From: Flavobacterium aquicola
GTDB lineage: Bacteria; Bacteroidota; Bacteroidia; Flavobacteriales; Flavobacteriaceae
Direction: 5' to 3'
NCBI RefSeq assembly: GCF_003385115.1
Contig: NZ_QUNI01000008.1
Location: forward strand, 62,001-126,000
Length of the DNA stretch: 64,000 nucleotides
A program made the translations under genes and the position numbers. Of this stretch, positions 52,602 through 61,385 are shown piece after piece (position 1 is the first letter of the stretch; every line of letters begins with the position of its first letter). The notes beneath the pieces were generated by a model. That model saw nothing but the letters and a program-made list of their open reading frames with translations. It ran no database searches and was not told the origin of the DNA.

Positions 52602-52657
52602 GCAGAAAAAAAATAATCAAGAATATTGCAAAAGGCTTACAGCATAAAGCCTATTGC
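52595..52657. repeat. Inverted repeat overlapping the hisD stop codon
   Basis: GCAATAGGC (52595-52603), which contains the hisD stop, pairs perfectly with GCCTATTGC (52649-52657). The loop carries GGCTTACAGC, a word also used in the hisG-hisD spacer. Confidence 0.85.
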
Positions 52658-52675
52658 ATAAAGCAAATTAAAAAA

Positions 52676-53719
52676 ATGACTTTCGATATAAACACCATAG
52701 TACGTGAAAACGTCAAGAAATTAAAGCCTTATTCTTCGGCTCGTGATGAGTTTGAAGATTTCGATACAGCTGATATGATTTTTTTGGATGCCAATGAAAA
52801 TCCATATCAAAACGGCGTAAACCGTTATCCTGACCCACAACAAGGGAATGTAAAAGTGGTTTTAGGAAAAATGAAGAATGTAAATCCAAAACAAATTTTG
52901 CTAGGAAACGGAAGTGATGAAGTTTTAGATTTATTGTTCAGAGCTTTTTGTGAGCCAAAAATTGACAATGTTATCTCACTACCGCCTACCTACGGAATGT
53001 ACAGCGTTTTGGCTAATATCAACGCTGTTGAAAACAGAGAAGTACTGCTTTCGAATGATTTTCAGCCACAAATTGATAAAATTTTAGAAGCAGTTGATTC
53101 AAATTCTAAAATCATCTTTTTATGTTCACCAAATAATCCTACTGGGAATTCTTTTTCAGAGGAAAGTGTGAAAACTCTATTAGAAAAATTCAATGGTTTT
53201 GTGGTTATTGACGAAGCTTATATTGATTTTTCAGATAAAGAAGGCTGGTTGCAAAAATTGGATCAATATCCTAATTTGATTATCACGCAGACTTTATCTA
53301 AAGCCTATGGTCTGGCAGGAATTCGTTTGGGAGTTTGTTATGCTTCCGCAGAAGTTATTTCGATTTTAAATAAAATCAAACCGCCTTATAACGTAAACGA
53401 ATTGACACAGCTTCGCGCTTTGGAACGTTTGAGTGATGAAGTAAAAATTGCAAACGAAATCACTTCAATTATAGCGCAGAGAACCGAATTACTTTCAGTT
53501 TTAGACAAAGTATCTTTCGTGGAAAAAATCTATCCGACTGAAGCTAATTTTATCTTAATAAAGGTGGATGATGCCAACAAACGTTACGATGAGTTAATTG
53601 ACAAAGGAATCGTAATCCGTAACAGAACGACTCAGCCGTTATGCGAAAACACATTGCGTTTGACTATTGGAACAGAAGAGGAGAATAAAAAATTAATGGA
53701 AGCATTAAAATCGATTTAA
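52676..53719 (+). CDS. hisC: Histidinol-phosphate aminotransferase
   Basis: A 347-residue PLP enzyme for step 7, exchanging amino groups between glutamate and imidazole-acetol phosphate. SPNNPTGNSF is the substrate-binding loop, VVIDEAYIDFS carries the PLP-contacting Asp and Tyr, and TQTLSKAYGLAGIRLG holds the Schiff-base Lys. The N-terminal LDANENPY and LLGNGSDEVLDLL are usual for HisC rather than other class I/II aminotransferases. It is the third gene of the operon. Confidence 0.97.
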   Translation: MTFDINTIVRENVKKLKPYSSARDEFEDFDTADMIFLDANENPYQNGVNRYPDPQQGNVKVVLGKMKNVNPKQILLGNGSDEVLDLLFRAFCEPKIDNVISLPPTYGMYSVLANINAVENREVLLSNDFQPQIDKILEAVDSNSKIIFLCSPNNPTGNSFSEESVKTLLEKFNGFVVIDEAYIDFSDKEGWLQKLDQYPNLIITQTLSKAYGLAGIRLGVCYASAEVISILNKIKPPYNVNELTQLRALERLSDEVKIANEITSIIAQRTELLSVLDKVSFVEKIYPTEANFILIKVDDANKRYDELIDKGIVIRNRTTQPLCENTLRLTIGTEEENKKLMEALKSI

Positions 53720-53855
53720 ACACGAATTTCACTAATTAGCACTAATTTTTAGAAGTGTTTATTGTAAAAATGATAAATGTAAAAATCGCATTAAATAAAC
53801 TTAAACAAATAATTTATAGATTTCGAATTTGTGTAAATTCGTGAAATTCGTGTTT
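53718..53855. repeat. Inverted repeat in the hisC-hisB spacer
   Basis: AAACACGAATTTCAC (53718-53732), beginning in the hisC stop codon, is perfectly complementary to 53841-53855. The words ACTAATT and AATTCGTG are repeated between and around the arms. Confidence 0.88.
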
Positions 53856-53868
53856 AATAAAAAAACAA

Positions 53869-55005
53869 ATGAAAAAAGTACTTTTTATAGATCGTGACGG
53901 AACGATCGTTTTAGAACCGGCAGGATATCAGCTGGATAGTTTAGAAAAACTGGAATTTTACCCAAAAGCATTTCAATATTTGGCTAAAATTGCCAAAGAA
54001 TTAGATTATGAATTGGTAATGGTAACCAATCAGGATGGATTGGGGACAGACAGCTTTCCAGAAGATACTTTTTGGCCAACACAAAATTTCATTTTGAGAG
54101 CTTTTGAAAATGAAGGCGTTCTTTTTGATGATATTTTTGTAGACCGTTCTTTCCCAGAAGATAATGCGCCAACCCGCAAGCCTCGCACAGGAATGCTTAC
54201 TAAATATATTGATAATCCAAATTATGATTTGGCAAACTCATTTGTTTTAGGCGACAGAATTACCGATGTGGAATTGGCAAAAAATCTAGGAGCAAAAGCT
54301 ATTTTCCTTAAATCAGAAGATGATTTGGGATTGGCTGAAATCTCAAGTAAAAAAGAAGAATTAGACGAAGTGATTGCTTTACAGTCCACTGATTGGAAAG
54401 TTATTTATGAGTTTTTAAAATTGGATGCCCGTTCGGCTTCAATCACAAGAAAAACACACGAAACAGATATTTACATCAATTTGAATTTGGACGGTACAGG
54501 ACAAAGTAAAATTGATACAGGAATTGCCTTTTTTGACCATATGCTGGACCAAATTTCCCGCCACGGACAAATGGACTTGGAAATAAAGGTAAAAGGTGAT
54601 TTGGAAGTTGATGAACACCACACAATCGAAGATACAGCAATTGCATTAGGAGAAGTTTTTGCAAAAGCATTAGGGAATAAATTAGGAATTGAGCGTTATG
54701 GTTTCTGTTTGCCAATGGACGACTGCTTATCTCAAGTAGCTATTGATTTTGGAGGCAGAAACTGGTTAGTTTGGGAAACCGAATTCAAACGTGAAATGGT
54801 GGGTAAAATGCCAACTGAAATGTTTTTTCATTTTTTTAAATCATTCTCTGACGGTGCAAAAGCGAACATCAACATCAAAGCAGAAGGCGATAACGAACAT
54901 CACAAAATCGAAGCTATCTTTAAAGCTTTTGCCAAAGCGATAAAAGTAGCGGTTAAGCGTGATACAGAGAAAATGATTTTGCCAAGTACTAAAGGAATGC
55001 TTTAA
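53869..55005 (+). CDS. hisB: Bifunctional histidinol phosphatase / imidazoleglycerol-phosphate dehydratase
   Basis: A 378-residue fusion for steps 6 and 8. The HAD phosphatase half (about residues 1-165) has the FIDRDGT motif with Asp8 and Asp10, MVTNQDGLG and [12 protein letters not shown]. The dehydratase half (about 180-378) has [29 protein letters not shown] and [14 protein letters not shown], with the metal-binding His clusters. Such fusions occur in Gammaproteobacteria and Bacteroidota. With it the operon covers all ten steps. Confidence 0.97.
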   Translation: MKKVLFIDRDGTIVLEPAGYQLDSLEKLEFYPKAFQYLAKIAKELDYELVMVTNQDGLGTDSFPEDTFWPTQNFILRAFENEGVLFDDIFVDRSFPEDNAPTRKPRTGMLTKYIDNPNYDLANSFVLGDRITDVELAKNLGAKAIFLKSEDDLGLAEISSKKEELDEVIALQSTDWKVIYEFLKLDARSASITRKTHETDIYINLNLDGTGQSKIDTGIAFFDHMLDQISRHGQMDLEIKVKGDLEVDEHHTIEDTAIALGEVFAKALGNKLGIERYGFCLPMDDCLSQVAIDFGGRNWLVWETEFKREMVGKMPTEMFFHFFKSFSDGAKANINIKAEGDNEHHKIEAIFKAFAKAIKVAVKRDTEKMILPSTKGML

Positions 55006-55086
55006 TTAAGTCATAAAGTCAAATGTCTTAAAGTCGAAAGTTAAGCGACATTATGACTTTTGACTTTTGACTTTAAGACTAAATAA
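55006..55086. repeat. Interlocked inverted repeats in the hisB-hisH spacer
   Basis: AAGTCATAA (55008-55016) pairs with TTATGACTT (55051-55059), and GTCTTAAAGTC (55025-55035) pairs with GACTTTAAGAC (55069-55079). The arms interleave, so the two stems form a pseudoknot or exclude each other. Confidence 0.8.
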
Positions 55087-55668
55087 ATGAAAATAGTAAT
55101 CATAAATTACGGAGCAGGAAATATTCAAAGCATTATGTTTGCCATCGAAAGATTGGGATTCAAAGCGGTTTTGAGCAATAATCCTGACGAAATAAAATCG
55201 GCTGACAAAGTGATTTTCCCAGGCGTAGGTGAAGCGAGTTATGCGATGAAAATGTTAAAACAAAGCGGTCTAGACACTTTGATTCCTACACTGAAACAGC
55301 CTGTTTTGGGAATTTGTTTGGGAATGCAGTTGATGTGTAATAAATCAGAGGAAGGAAGCACGGAAGGTTTGGGTATTTTTGATGTGGATGTTATTAAATT
55401 TTCCCCAAAAGTAAAAGTGCCTCAAATGGGCTGGAATACTATCTCCAACTTAAAATCGGATTTGTTTAAAGATGTAGTTGAAAAAGAATATATGTATCTA
55501 GTGCATAGCTTTTATGCTCCTATTTGCAAAGAAACCATTGCAACTACTGATTATGACGTTGAGTATTCTTCGGCTTTGGAAAACGATAATTTCTACGGAA
55601 CACAATTTCACCCAGAGAAAAGCGGTGATGTTGGAGAGAAAATTTTGGAAAATTTTTTAAAAATATAA
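55087..55668 (+). CDS. hisH: Imidazole glycerol phosphate synthase, glutaminase subunit
   Basis: A 193-residue class I glutamine amidotransferase that makes ammonia for HisF (step 5). The nucleophile Cys is in VLGICLGMQLMC, and the catalytic His and Glu are in YGTQFHPEKSG near the end. VIINYGAGNIQSI opens the fold. It is the fifth gene of the operon, with hisA and hisF just after; it would form a heterodimer with HisF. Confidence 0.97.
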   Translation: MKIVIINYGAGNIQSIMFAIERLGFKAVLSNNPDEIKSADKVIFPGVGEASYAMKMLKQSGLDTLIPTLKQPVLGICLGMQLMCNKSEEGSTEGLGIFDVDVIKFSPKVKVPQMGWNTISNLKSDLFKDVVEKEYMYLVHSFYAPICKETIATTDYDVEYSSALENDNFYGTQFHPEKSGDVGEKILENFLKI

Positions 55669-55723
55669 CTTGAACTTCTAAAACTTTGCAACTTTAGACT
55701 TTCAAACTTTAAGACTTAAATAA

Positions 55724-56446
55724 ATGAGAATAATACCCGCAATAGACATTATCGAAGGAAAATGTGTCCGCTTGTCCAAAGGCGATTACAATACCAAAAT
55801 CATATACAACGAAAATCCGCTGGAAGTGGCTAAATCATTTGAAGCGCACGGAATTGAATATCTGCATTTAGTTGATTTGGATGGTGCAAAATCCAGCAAG
55901 ATTGTCAATTATAAAATATTAGAACAAATCGCGACTCAAACCAAATTAAAAATTGATTTTGGTGGTGGTTTAAAAGCCGATTCTGATTTGAAAATCGCTT
56001 TCGAAAGTGGTGCAAACCAAATCACTGGTGGAAGTATTGCTGTAAAAAACAGAGCTATTTTCGAAAAATGGATTTCTGAATATGGTGCAGACAAAATTAT
56101 TTTGGGAGCCGATGCGAATAATGAAAAAGTGGCAGTTTCTGGTTGGTTGGAAGACTCAAATGAAGATTTGGTTCCATTTATTCAGGATTATCAAAACAAA
56201 GGAATTGAATATGTAATTTGTACTGATATTGCCAAAGACGGAATGCTGGAAGGGCCAAGTTTTGATTTATATGCTAAAATTTTAGAGCAAGCAAAAGATT
56301 TGAAATTAATTGCCTCAGGTGGAATTTCAACCTTTGATGAATTGCCAAAATTAGCTGAATTGGGATGCGAAGGAACCATCATTGGTAAAGCAATTTATGA
56401 AGGAAGAATTTCTTTGAAACAATTGGAAGATTTTATAATTAGATAA
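55724..56446 (+). CDS. hisA: ProFAR isomerase
   Basis: A 240-residue TIM barrel for step 4, isomerising ProFAR to [20 protein letters not shown] carries the first catalytic Asp, and the second is in [17 protein letters not shown]; the phosphate sites are [11 protein letters not shown] and [12 protein letters not shown]. Its last codons (Phe-Ile-Ile-Arg, stop) are part of a direct repeat that recurs in the spacer after it. It is the sixth gene of the operon. Confidence 0.97.
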   Translation: MRIIPAIDIIEGKCVRLSKGDYNTKIIYNENPLEVAKSFEAHGIEYLHLVDLDGAKSSKIVNYKILEQIATQTKLKIDFGGGLKADSDLKIAFESGANQITGGSIAVKNRAIFEKWISEYGADKIILGADANNEKVAVSGWLEDSNEDLVPFIQDYQNKGIEYVICTDIAKDGMLEGPSFDLYAKILEQAKDLKLIASGGISTFDELPKLAELGCEGTIIGKAIYEGRISLKQLEDFIIR

Positions 56447-56501
56447 TGAGAAAATTTGATAATTAGATAATTTCTGCTTGATGTAGAATAATTATCTAAT
56501 T
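56435..56501. repeat. Direct and inverted repeat across the hisA stop
   Basis: ATAATTAGATAAT occurs at 56435-56447, containing the hisA stop, and again at 56459-56471. ATTATCTAATT at 56491-56501 is complementary to the second copy. Confidence 0.85.
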
Positions 56502-56531
56502 GACTAATTCTCAAATTGACACATTAAAAAC

Positions 56532-57287
56532 ATGTTAACAAAAAGAATTATACCTTGCCTTGATATTAAAAACGGACGAACCGTAAAAGGCGTTAATTTC
56601 GTAGATTTACGTGATGCGGGTGATCCTGTTGAATTAGCCAAAATCTATTCGGATGAAGGTGCTGATGAATTGGTTTTTCTGGATATTTCGGCGACTGAGG
56701 AAAGAAGAAGAACTTTAGTAGATTTGGTTCGAAAAGTAGCTTCGACGATTAATATTCCATTTACCGTGGGTGGCGGAATTTCAGCAGTTGAAGATGTGGA
56801 AGTTTTGCTTCAAAACGGAGCTGATAAGGTTTCTATCAATTCATCGGCGGTAAAAAATCCGCAGTTGATTAACGATTTGGCACAGAAATTTGGAAGCCAA
56901 TGTGTAGTTGTGGCAATCGATGCCAAACAAATTGACGGCGAATGGATCGTGCATTTAGTTGGTGGAAAAGTGCCAACAGAAATTAAATTGTTTGATTGGG
57001 CAAAAGAAGTGGAAGAAAGAGGTGCAGGAGAAATCCTTTTTACCTCGATGGATCACGACGGAACCAAAAACGGCTTTGCTAATGAAGCTTTGGCAAAATT
57101 ATCTGAATTAGTTAATATTCCGATTATCGCTTCTGGCGGAGCAGGAAACATTCAGCATTTCACCGATACTTTTATTGATGGAAAAGCAGACGCCGCTTTG
57201 GCTGCAAGTGTATTTCATTTTAAGGAAATAGAAATCAAAACACTCAAAAAAGAATTAAAAAACAATAATATAGAAGTTCGAATATAG
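56532..57287 (+). CDS. hisF: Imidazole glycerol phosphate synthase, cyclase subunit
   Basis: A 251-residue TIM barrel for step 5, closing the imidazole ring using ammonia from His[20 protein letters not shown] holds the first catalytic Asp (Asp11), [14 protein letters not shown] the second; [14 protein letters not shown] and [13 protein letters not shown] bind phosphate. The relation to hisA in sequence and neighbourhood is the known paralogy. It is the seventh gene of the operon. Confidence 0.97.
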   Translation: MLTKRIIPCLDIKNGRTVKGVNFVDLRDAGDPVELAKIYSDEGADELVFLDISATEERRRTLVDLVRKVASTINIPFTVGGGISAVEDVEVLLQNGADKVSINSSAVKNPQLINDLAQKFGSQCVVVAIDAKQIDGEWIVHLVGGKVPTEIKLFDWAKEVEERGAGEILFTSMDHDGTKNGFANEALAKLSELVNIPIIASGGAGNIQHFTDTFIDGKADAALAASVFHFKEIEIKTLKKELKNNNIEVRI

Positions 57288-57331
57288 TTTTACCTTTAAG
57301 ACTTTCGGCTTTCAAACTTTAGACTAAAAAT

Positions 57332-57928
57332 ATGAACATAGATATCAAAAGTGCACACGGATTAATTCCAGCGATAATTCAGGATTCAGAAACAAAAAAT
57401 GTTTTGATGCTGGGTTATATGAACGAAGAATCGCTTCAAAAAACAATAGAAACTCAAAAAGTAACTTTCTTCAGCCGTTCCAAACAAAGACTTTGGACAA
57501 AAGGAGAGGAAAGCGGTAACTTTTTGGAACTTGTAGATATTAAAAACGATTGTGACGGCGATACACTTTTGATTCAGGCAAAACCGGTTGGACCAACATG
57601 TCACACTGGAGCAGACACTTGCTGGCAGGAACCAAATCAGGCTAATTATGGATTTATTTCATCCTTGGAGGATACAATCAAAACCAGAAGAAAGAATGCC
57701 GATTCTGAGAAAAGTTACGTGGCCTCTTTATTTGAAAAAGGAATCAATAAAATTGCTCAAAAAGTAGGTGAGGAAGCAGTCGAAGTAGTTATTGAGGCCA
57801 AAGATAATAATGATGATTTATTCTTAAGCGAAAGTGCTGATTTACTGTTTCATTACTTGATTTTGCTTCAGGCGAAAGGCTATCAATTGAACGATGTTGT
57901 AAACGTTTTGAAAGGACGTCAGAAATAA
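57332..57928 (+). CDS. hisIE: Bifunctional PR-AMP cyclohydrolase / PR-ATP pyrophosphatase
   Basis: A 198-residue fusion for steps 2 and 3. The HisI half (about residues 1-105) has FFSRSKQRLWTKGEESGN, the Asp cluster NDCDGDTLLIQ, and the zinc cysteines in GPTCHTGADTCW. The HisE half (about 110-198) has EKINK-type helices with VGEEAVEVVIEAK and SESADLLFHYLILL, the metal-binding Glu and Asp. It is the last gene; a terminator follows. Confidence 0.97.
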   Translation: MNIDIKSAHGLIPAIIQDSETKNVLMLGYMNEESLQKTIETQKVTFFSRSKQRLWTKGEESGNFLELVDIKNDCDGDTLLIQAKPVGPTCHTGADTCWQEPNQANYGFISSLEDTIKTRRKNADSEKSYVASLFEKGINKIAQKVGEEAVEVVIEAKDNNDDLFLSESADLLFHYLILLQAKGYQLNDVVNVLKGRQK

Positions 57929-57950
57929 CATTAGTTAATTATAACTTACA

Positions 57951-58001
57951 GATGCATTAGTTTATAGCTAAAAAAGCTTTAAACATAATACATCTTTTTT
58001 T
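57951..58001 (+). terminator. Terminator of the histidine operon
   Basis: The segment 57951-57969 (starting GATGCATTAG) pairs with 57975-57994 (ending AATACATC) with a few mismatches, then seven T. It ends the operon 22 nt after hisIE. Confidence 0.75.
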
Positions 58002-58048
58002 GATTCCTATTTTAAAAAAGAGTATTTTTAGTGTTAAAAAAATATTTT

Positions 58049-58627
58049 ATGAAATTGTATATTTGTTTGTTGCTGTTTTTAATTCCACATTTAAACTATG
58101 GGTTCAAGAAAGACATATGGCCATATTCATTTATTATTTCAAAAGCAGACCTTATTGTTGATGGAAAAATTTCAAAAATTTCAAAAGGCAACTATGAATT
58201 TACAGTAAATGAGTTCGTAAAAGGAAAATCCAACTCAAAAATTAATGTTGCAATCTGGGAGGAATGGTTATGTGATCCCAGAATTAAAGAATTAAAAGTT
58301 GGACAAAGATTAATTTTATTTTTAGAAAAAAAATCAGTCAATAATTTTAGCACTATTAATGCTAGTACAGGAGAATTGTACGTAGATAATAATGCTTTTA
58401 TAGATATATTTGCTCCTAAGGAGCTATCTAATCCTACAGTTTTTAAAAATGGTATTTCTATGTTTTTGAAAACCTATACATTCTATGGTAATTTAAGCGA
58501 CCGATTTTTACGTAACTCATATTTTCAAGTAAATAAATCTATATTTGAAATTTATAAAATGAAAGAGGAAAACAAGTTTTTTAAATTCTTAGTTGATAAT
58601 GAACTTAGATATTACGAAGTAAAATAA
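58049..58627 (+). CDS. Secreted protein of unknown function
   Basis: A 192-residue protein with a signal peptide (MKLYICLLLFLIPHLNYG); I use the ATG at 58049 rather than a GTG at 58031. The segment ADLIVDGKISKISKGNYEF, VNEFVKGKSNSKINV and LKVGQRLILFLEKK has the rhythm of a small OB/beta-barrel domain like netrin or TIMP-like modules, but no motif is decisive. It lies between the his operon and an M1 peptidase, with terminators on both sides, so it is transcribed alone. Confidence 0.7.
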   Translation: MKLYICLLLFLIPHLNYGFKKDIWPYSFIISKADLIVDGKISKISKGNYEFTVNEFVKGKSNSKINVAIWEEWLCDPRIKELKVGQRLILFLEKKSVNNFSTINASTGELYVDNNAFIDIFAPKELSNPTVFKNGISMFLKTYTFYGNLSDRFLRNSYFQVNKSIFEIYKMKEENKFFKFLVDNELRYYEVK

Positions 58628-58656
58628 CATTAAACTTATTAATCAAATAATATAGA

Positions 58657-58692
58657 AACCAATAGCAATTTATTTTGCTGTTGGCTTTTTTG
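58657..58692 (+). terminator. Intrinsic terminator
   Basis: CCAATAGCA (58659-58667) pairs with TGCTGTTGG (58676-58684), one G-U, followed by a T run. It ends the 58049 gene. Confidence 0.8.
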
Positions 58693-58717
58693 TTTTTAAA
58701 AACTCAAAAAAAGCATG

Positions 58718-58725
58718 TAATTTTG
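58718..58725 (+). promoter_or_regulatory. -7 box upstream of the second M1 peptidase
   Basis: TAATTTTG fits the consensus and lies 19 nt before the ATG at 58745, supporting that start over a TTG at 58727. Confidence 0.4.
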
Positions 58726-58744
58726 ATTGAAAATTTCCAAATCA

Positions 58745-60397
58745 ATGAAGAAACATCTAAAAACGTTATTAATTGCATTCTTAATTTCCAGTGGAATTCA
58801 AGCGCAAGGACTTCTCAATAAGTCCGAAACGATTTTTACTCATCAGGATACCTTACGCGGAAGCATCACGAAAGAAAGAGCTTGGTGGGATTTAAAATAT
58901 TATGATCTGAATATAAAAGTAAATCCAGTAGAAAAAACCATTTCAGGTTCCAATACGGTACGCTATACTGTTGTATCAGAATATAATAAAATGCAGATTG
59001 ACCTGCAGGAACCCATGCAGATCATCAAAGTAACGCAAGATGGTAAAGAACAAAAATTCACAAGAGATGGAAATGCTTTTTTAATTGAATTATCTGCCAA
59101 TCAAAAAATTGGAGAAGCAAAAGAAATAATAATTTCATTTGGCGGTAAACCTAAAGAAGCTGTGAATCCGCCCTGGGATGGCGGAATTACATGGAGAAAA
59201 GATAAAAACAGGAATGATTTTATAGCTTCTTCCTGCCAAGGATTAGGTGCCAGTGTCTGGTGGCCAAACAAAGATCACATGTATGATGAAGCTGAGGGAA
59301 TGAAAATCAGTGTGAATGTTCCAAAAAACTTAACTGATGTTTCTAATGGCCGTTTACAAAATGTAAAAGAATTAAAGGATGGCACCAAAACCTATACATG
59401 GCTTGTCAAAAATCCAATCAACAATTATGGTGTAAATATCAATATCGGTGATTACGTTAATTTCTCAGAGAAATACGAAGGAGAGAAAGGTAATTTAGAC
59501 TGTAATTATTATGTTTTAAAAGATAATCTAGAGGCAGCCAATAAGCAGTTCAAAGATGTTCCCAAAATGCTTAAAGCTTTTGAATACTGGTTTGGTCCTT
59601 ATCCATTTTATGAAGACAGCTATAAACTGGTAGAAGCACCTTATTTAGGTATGGAGCATCAAAGCTGTGTAACTTACGGAAATGGTTATAAAAACGGTTA
59701 TTTGGGCCGTGATCTAAGCGGAACTGGCTGGGGATTAAAATTTGATTATATTATTATTCACGAATCTGGGCATGAATGGTTTGCCAATAATATTACTTAT
59801 AAAGATATTGCAGATATGTGGATTCATGAAAGTTTCACCTGCTATTCTGAAAGTCTTTTTGTGGAATATTATTATGGAAAAGATGCAGGAGCAGAGTATG
59901 TTAGGGGAATGCGGAAACTCATTCAAAACGACAAACCTATCATTGGGCATTATGATGTAAACAGCGAAGGTTCTGGAGATATGTATTTCAAAGGGACTAA
60001 TATTCTGCACACTTTGCGTCAGTTAGTAAATGACGATGCCAAATGGAGAGCTGTCTTGAGAGGTTTAAATAGTACATTTTATCATCAAACTGTTACAACA
60101 AAACAAATTGAAGATTATTTGAGTATTCAAACTGGATTAGATTTGAGCAAAATCTTTGATCAGTATTTAAGAGATACCCGAATTCCAGCATTTGAATATA
60201 CTTTTAAGGAAAATATTCTAAAATACCGCTGGACAAATACTGTTTCTGGATTTGACATGCCTGTAAATGTGTCAATAAACGGAACTGAAGTTACTTTGAA
60301 ACCAAAGGCTGACTGGAGCGACTATTCAAATTCTTCTAAAATTGACAAAGTGGATGTAAACAAGAATTTTTATGTGTACTCCAAGAATATAAATTAA
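58745..60397 (+). CDS. M1 family metallopeptidase (LTA4H/aminopeptidase-like), secreted
   Basis: A 550-residue zinc peptidase with a signal peptide (ending IQAQG near residue 22). The zinc site HESGHEW has His339, Glu340 and His343, and Glu362 (WIHESFTCY) follows with the standard 18 residues between. The preceding GMEHQSC replaces the usual GAMEN substrate motif, a form seen in this Bacteroidota subgroup. It lacks the long HEAT-like C-terminus of the other M1 protein in this window. It would act in the periplasm on peptides. Confidence 0.9.
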   Translation: MKKHLKTLLIAFLISSGIQAQGLLNKSETIFTHQDTLRGSITKERAWWDLKYYDLNIKVNPVEKTISGSNTVRYTVVSEYNKMQIDLQEPMQIIKVTQDGKEQKFTRDGNAFLIELSANQKIGEAKEIIISFGGKPKEAVNPPWDGGITWRKDKNRNDFIASSCQGLGASVWWPNKDHMYDEAEGMKISVNVPKNLTDVSNGRLQNVKELKDGTKTYTWLVKNPINNYGVNINIGDYVNFSEKYEGEKGNLDCNYYVLKDNLEAANKQFKDVPKMLKAFEYWFGPYPFYEDSYKLVEAPYLGMEHQSCVTYGNGYKNGYLGRDLSGTGWGLKFDYIIIHESGHEWFANNITYKDIADMWIHESFTCYSESLFVEYYYGKDAGAEYVRGMRKLIQNDKPIIGHYDVNSEGSGDMYFKGTNILHTLRQLVNDDAKWRAVLRGLNSTFYHQTVTTKQIEDYLSIQTGLDLSKIFDQYLRDTRIPAFEYTFKENILKYRWTNTVSGFDMPVNVSINGTEVTLKPKADWSDYSNSSKIDKVDVNKNFYVYSKNIN

Positions 60398-60420
60398 AAG
60401 TTCATTTTCCTTTAATACAT

Positions 60421-60458
60421 ACAAAAAAGACCAGCAGTTTTGCTGGTCTTTTTTGTAT
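60421..60458. terminator. Bidirectional terminator between convergent genes
   Basis: ACAAAAAAGACCAGCA (60421-60436) pairs perfectly with 60441-60456 around GTTT, with T runs on both strands. Confidence 0.92.
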
Positions 60459-60491
60459 TAAAGAAATTCAGTGTTATTGAATTTAGATGTT

Positions 60492-61364
60492 TTAAATTAA
60501 ATTTTTGGATACATATTCCCAGCTTGTTTTAATAGAATCCATTGGGTTTGGAGAATAATTAGTTTCCTGTTCTACAAAAAAGTGCTGCATTCCTGAGAGT
60601 TTAGCTTCTGCAAAAATGGCTTTGAAGCTGATGCTTCCTTCACCTATTTCAGTATTCCATTCGGCTTTGGATTTATCCATATCTTTTACATGCCACATTG
60701 TAAATCGGCCTGGATTAGCCTTAAATAATTGCAGAGGATCGTTTCCTGAACGGACTGCCCAATACAAGTCTAATTCAAAATCAACTAATTTCTTATCGGT
60801 TTCCTGCAATAAAACATCATATCCTGTTTGATTTCCAAATTTTTTAAATTCAAAATCATGATTGTGATAAGCTAATTTCAATCCTGATTGTTTACATAAA
60901 ACTGCTGCTTCATTTATTTTTTGAGCAATTCGTTTAAAATCATCCAAAGTACTTCTTAATTTTTCATCTAAATAAGGAACAGTTATGTATTCACTTCCTA
61001 ATTGGTTAGCGCATTCAATAGAAGATTTTAGAAAATCAGCATTATTATCTTTTATGAAAGAATTAAAATCATAATGACCGCTAGGAGCTTTTAGTCCATT
61101 ATCAGCGAGTATTTTTTTGAAATCTTTTGCAGATGTACCAAAAAAACCTTTATCACTGGAATATCCGTAAGTCTCCACTTCTTTATACCCAGACTTGGCC
61201 ACATGCTCTAAAACACCTTTCACGTCATTAGAAAATGACTCTCTCAAAGTATACAGCTGAAGACCTATATTTTTTGATTTAGCCGAAAAGGCTAGGGAAG
61301 GAGCTATTGCTATTGCTCCCAATGCTAAACCGCTGTTTATTATAAAATCTCTTCTTTTTATCAT
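60492..61364 (-). CDS. Sugar phosphate isomerase/epimerase-like TIM barrel, exported
   Basis: A 290-residue AP-endonuclease-2-type TIM barrel. The N-terminus MIKRRDFIINSGLALGAIAI is a twin-arginine-like signal, then NIGLQLYTLRESF starts the barrel. Metal ligands are plausible in LKLAYHNHDFEF and VDFELDLYW and near MWHVKDMD and HFFVEQE. Members isomerise or epimerise sugars or dehydrate keto-sugars. It is the last gene of a minus-strand run with another TIM barrel, an MFS transporter and a DUF1080 protein, which points to glycoside catabolism. Confidence 0.85.
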   Translation of the reverse strand: MIKRRDFIINSGLALGAIAIAPSLAFSAKSKNIGLQLYTLRESFSNDVKGVLEHVAKSGYKEVETYGYSSDKGFFGTSAKDFKKILADNGLKAPSGHYDFNSFIKDNNADFLKSSIECANQLGSEYITVPYLDEKLRSTLDDFKRIAQKINEAAVLCKQSGLKLAYHNHDFEFKKFGNQTGYDVLLQETDKKLVDFELDLYWAVRSGNDPLQLFKANPGRFTMWHVKDMDKSKAEWNTEIGEGSISFKAIFAEAKLSGMQHFFVEQETNYSPNPMDSIKTSWEYVSKNLI

Positions 61365-61385
61365 TGTTTTTGCTTTTTATTAAAA

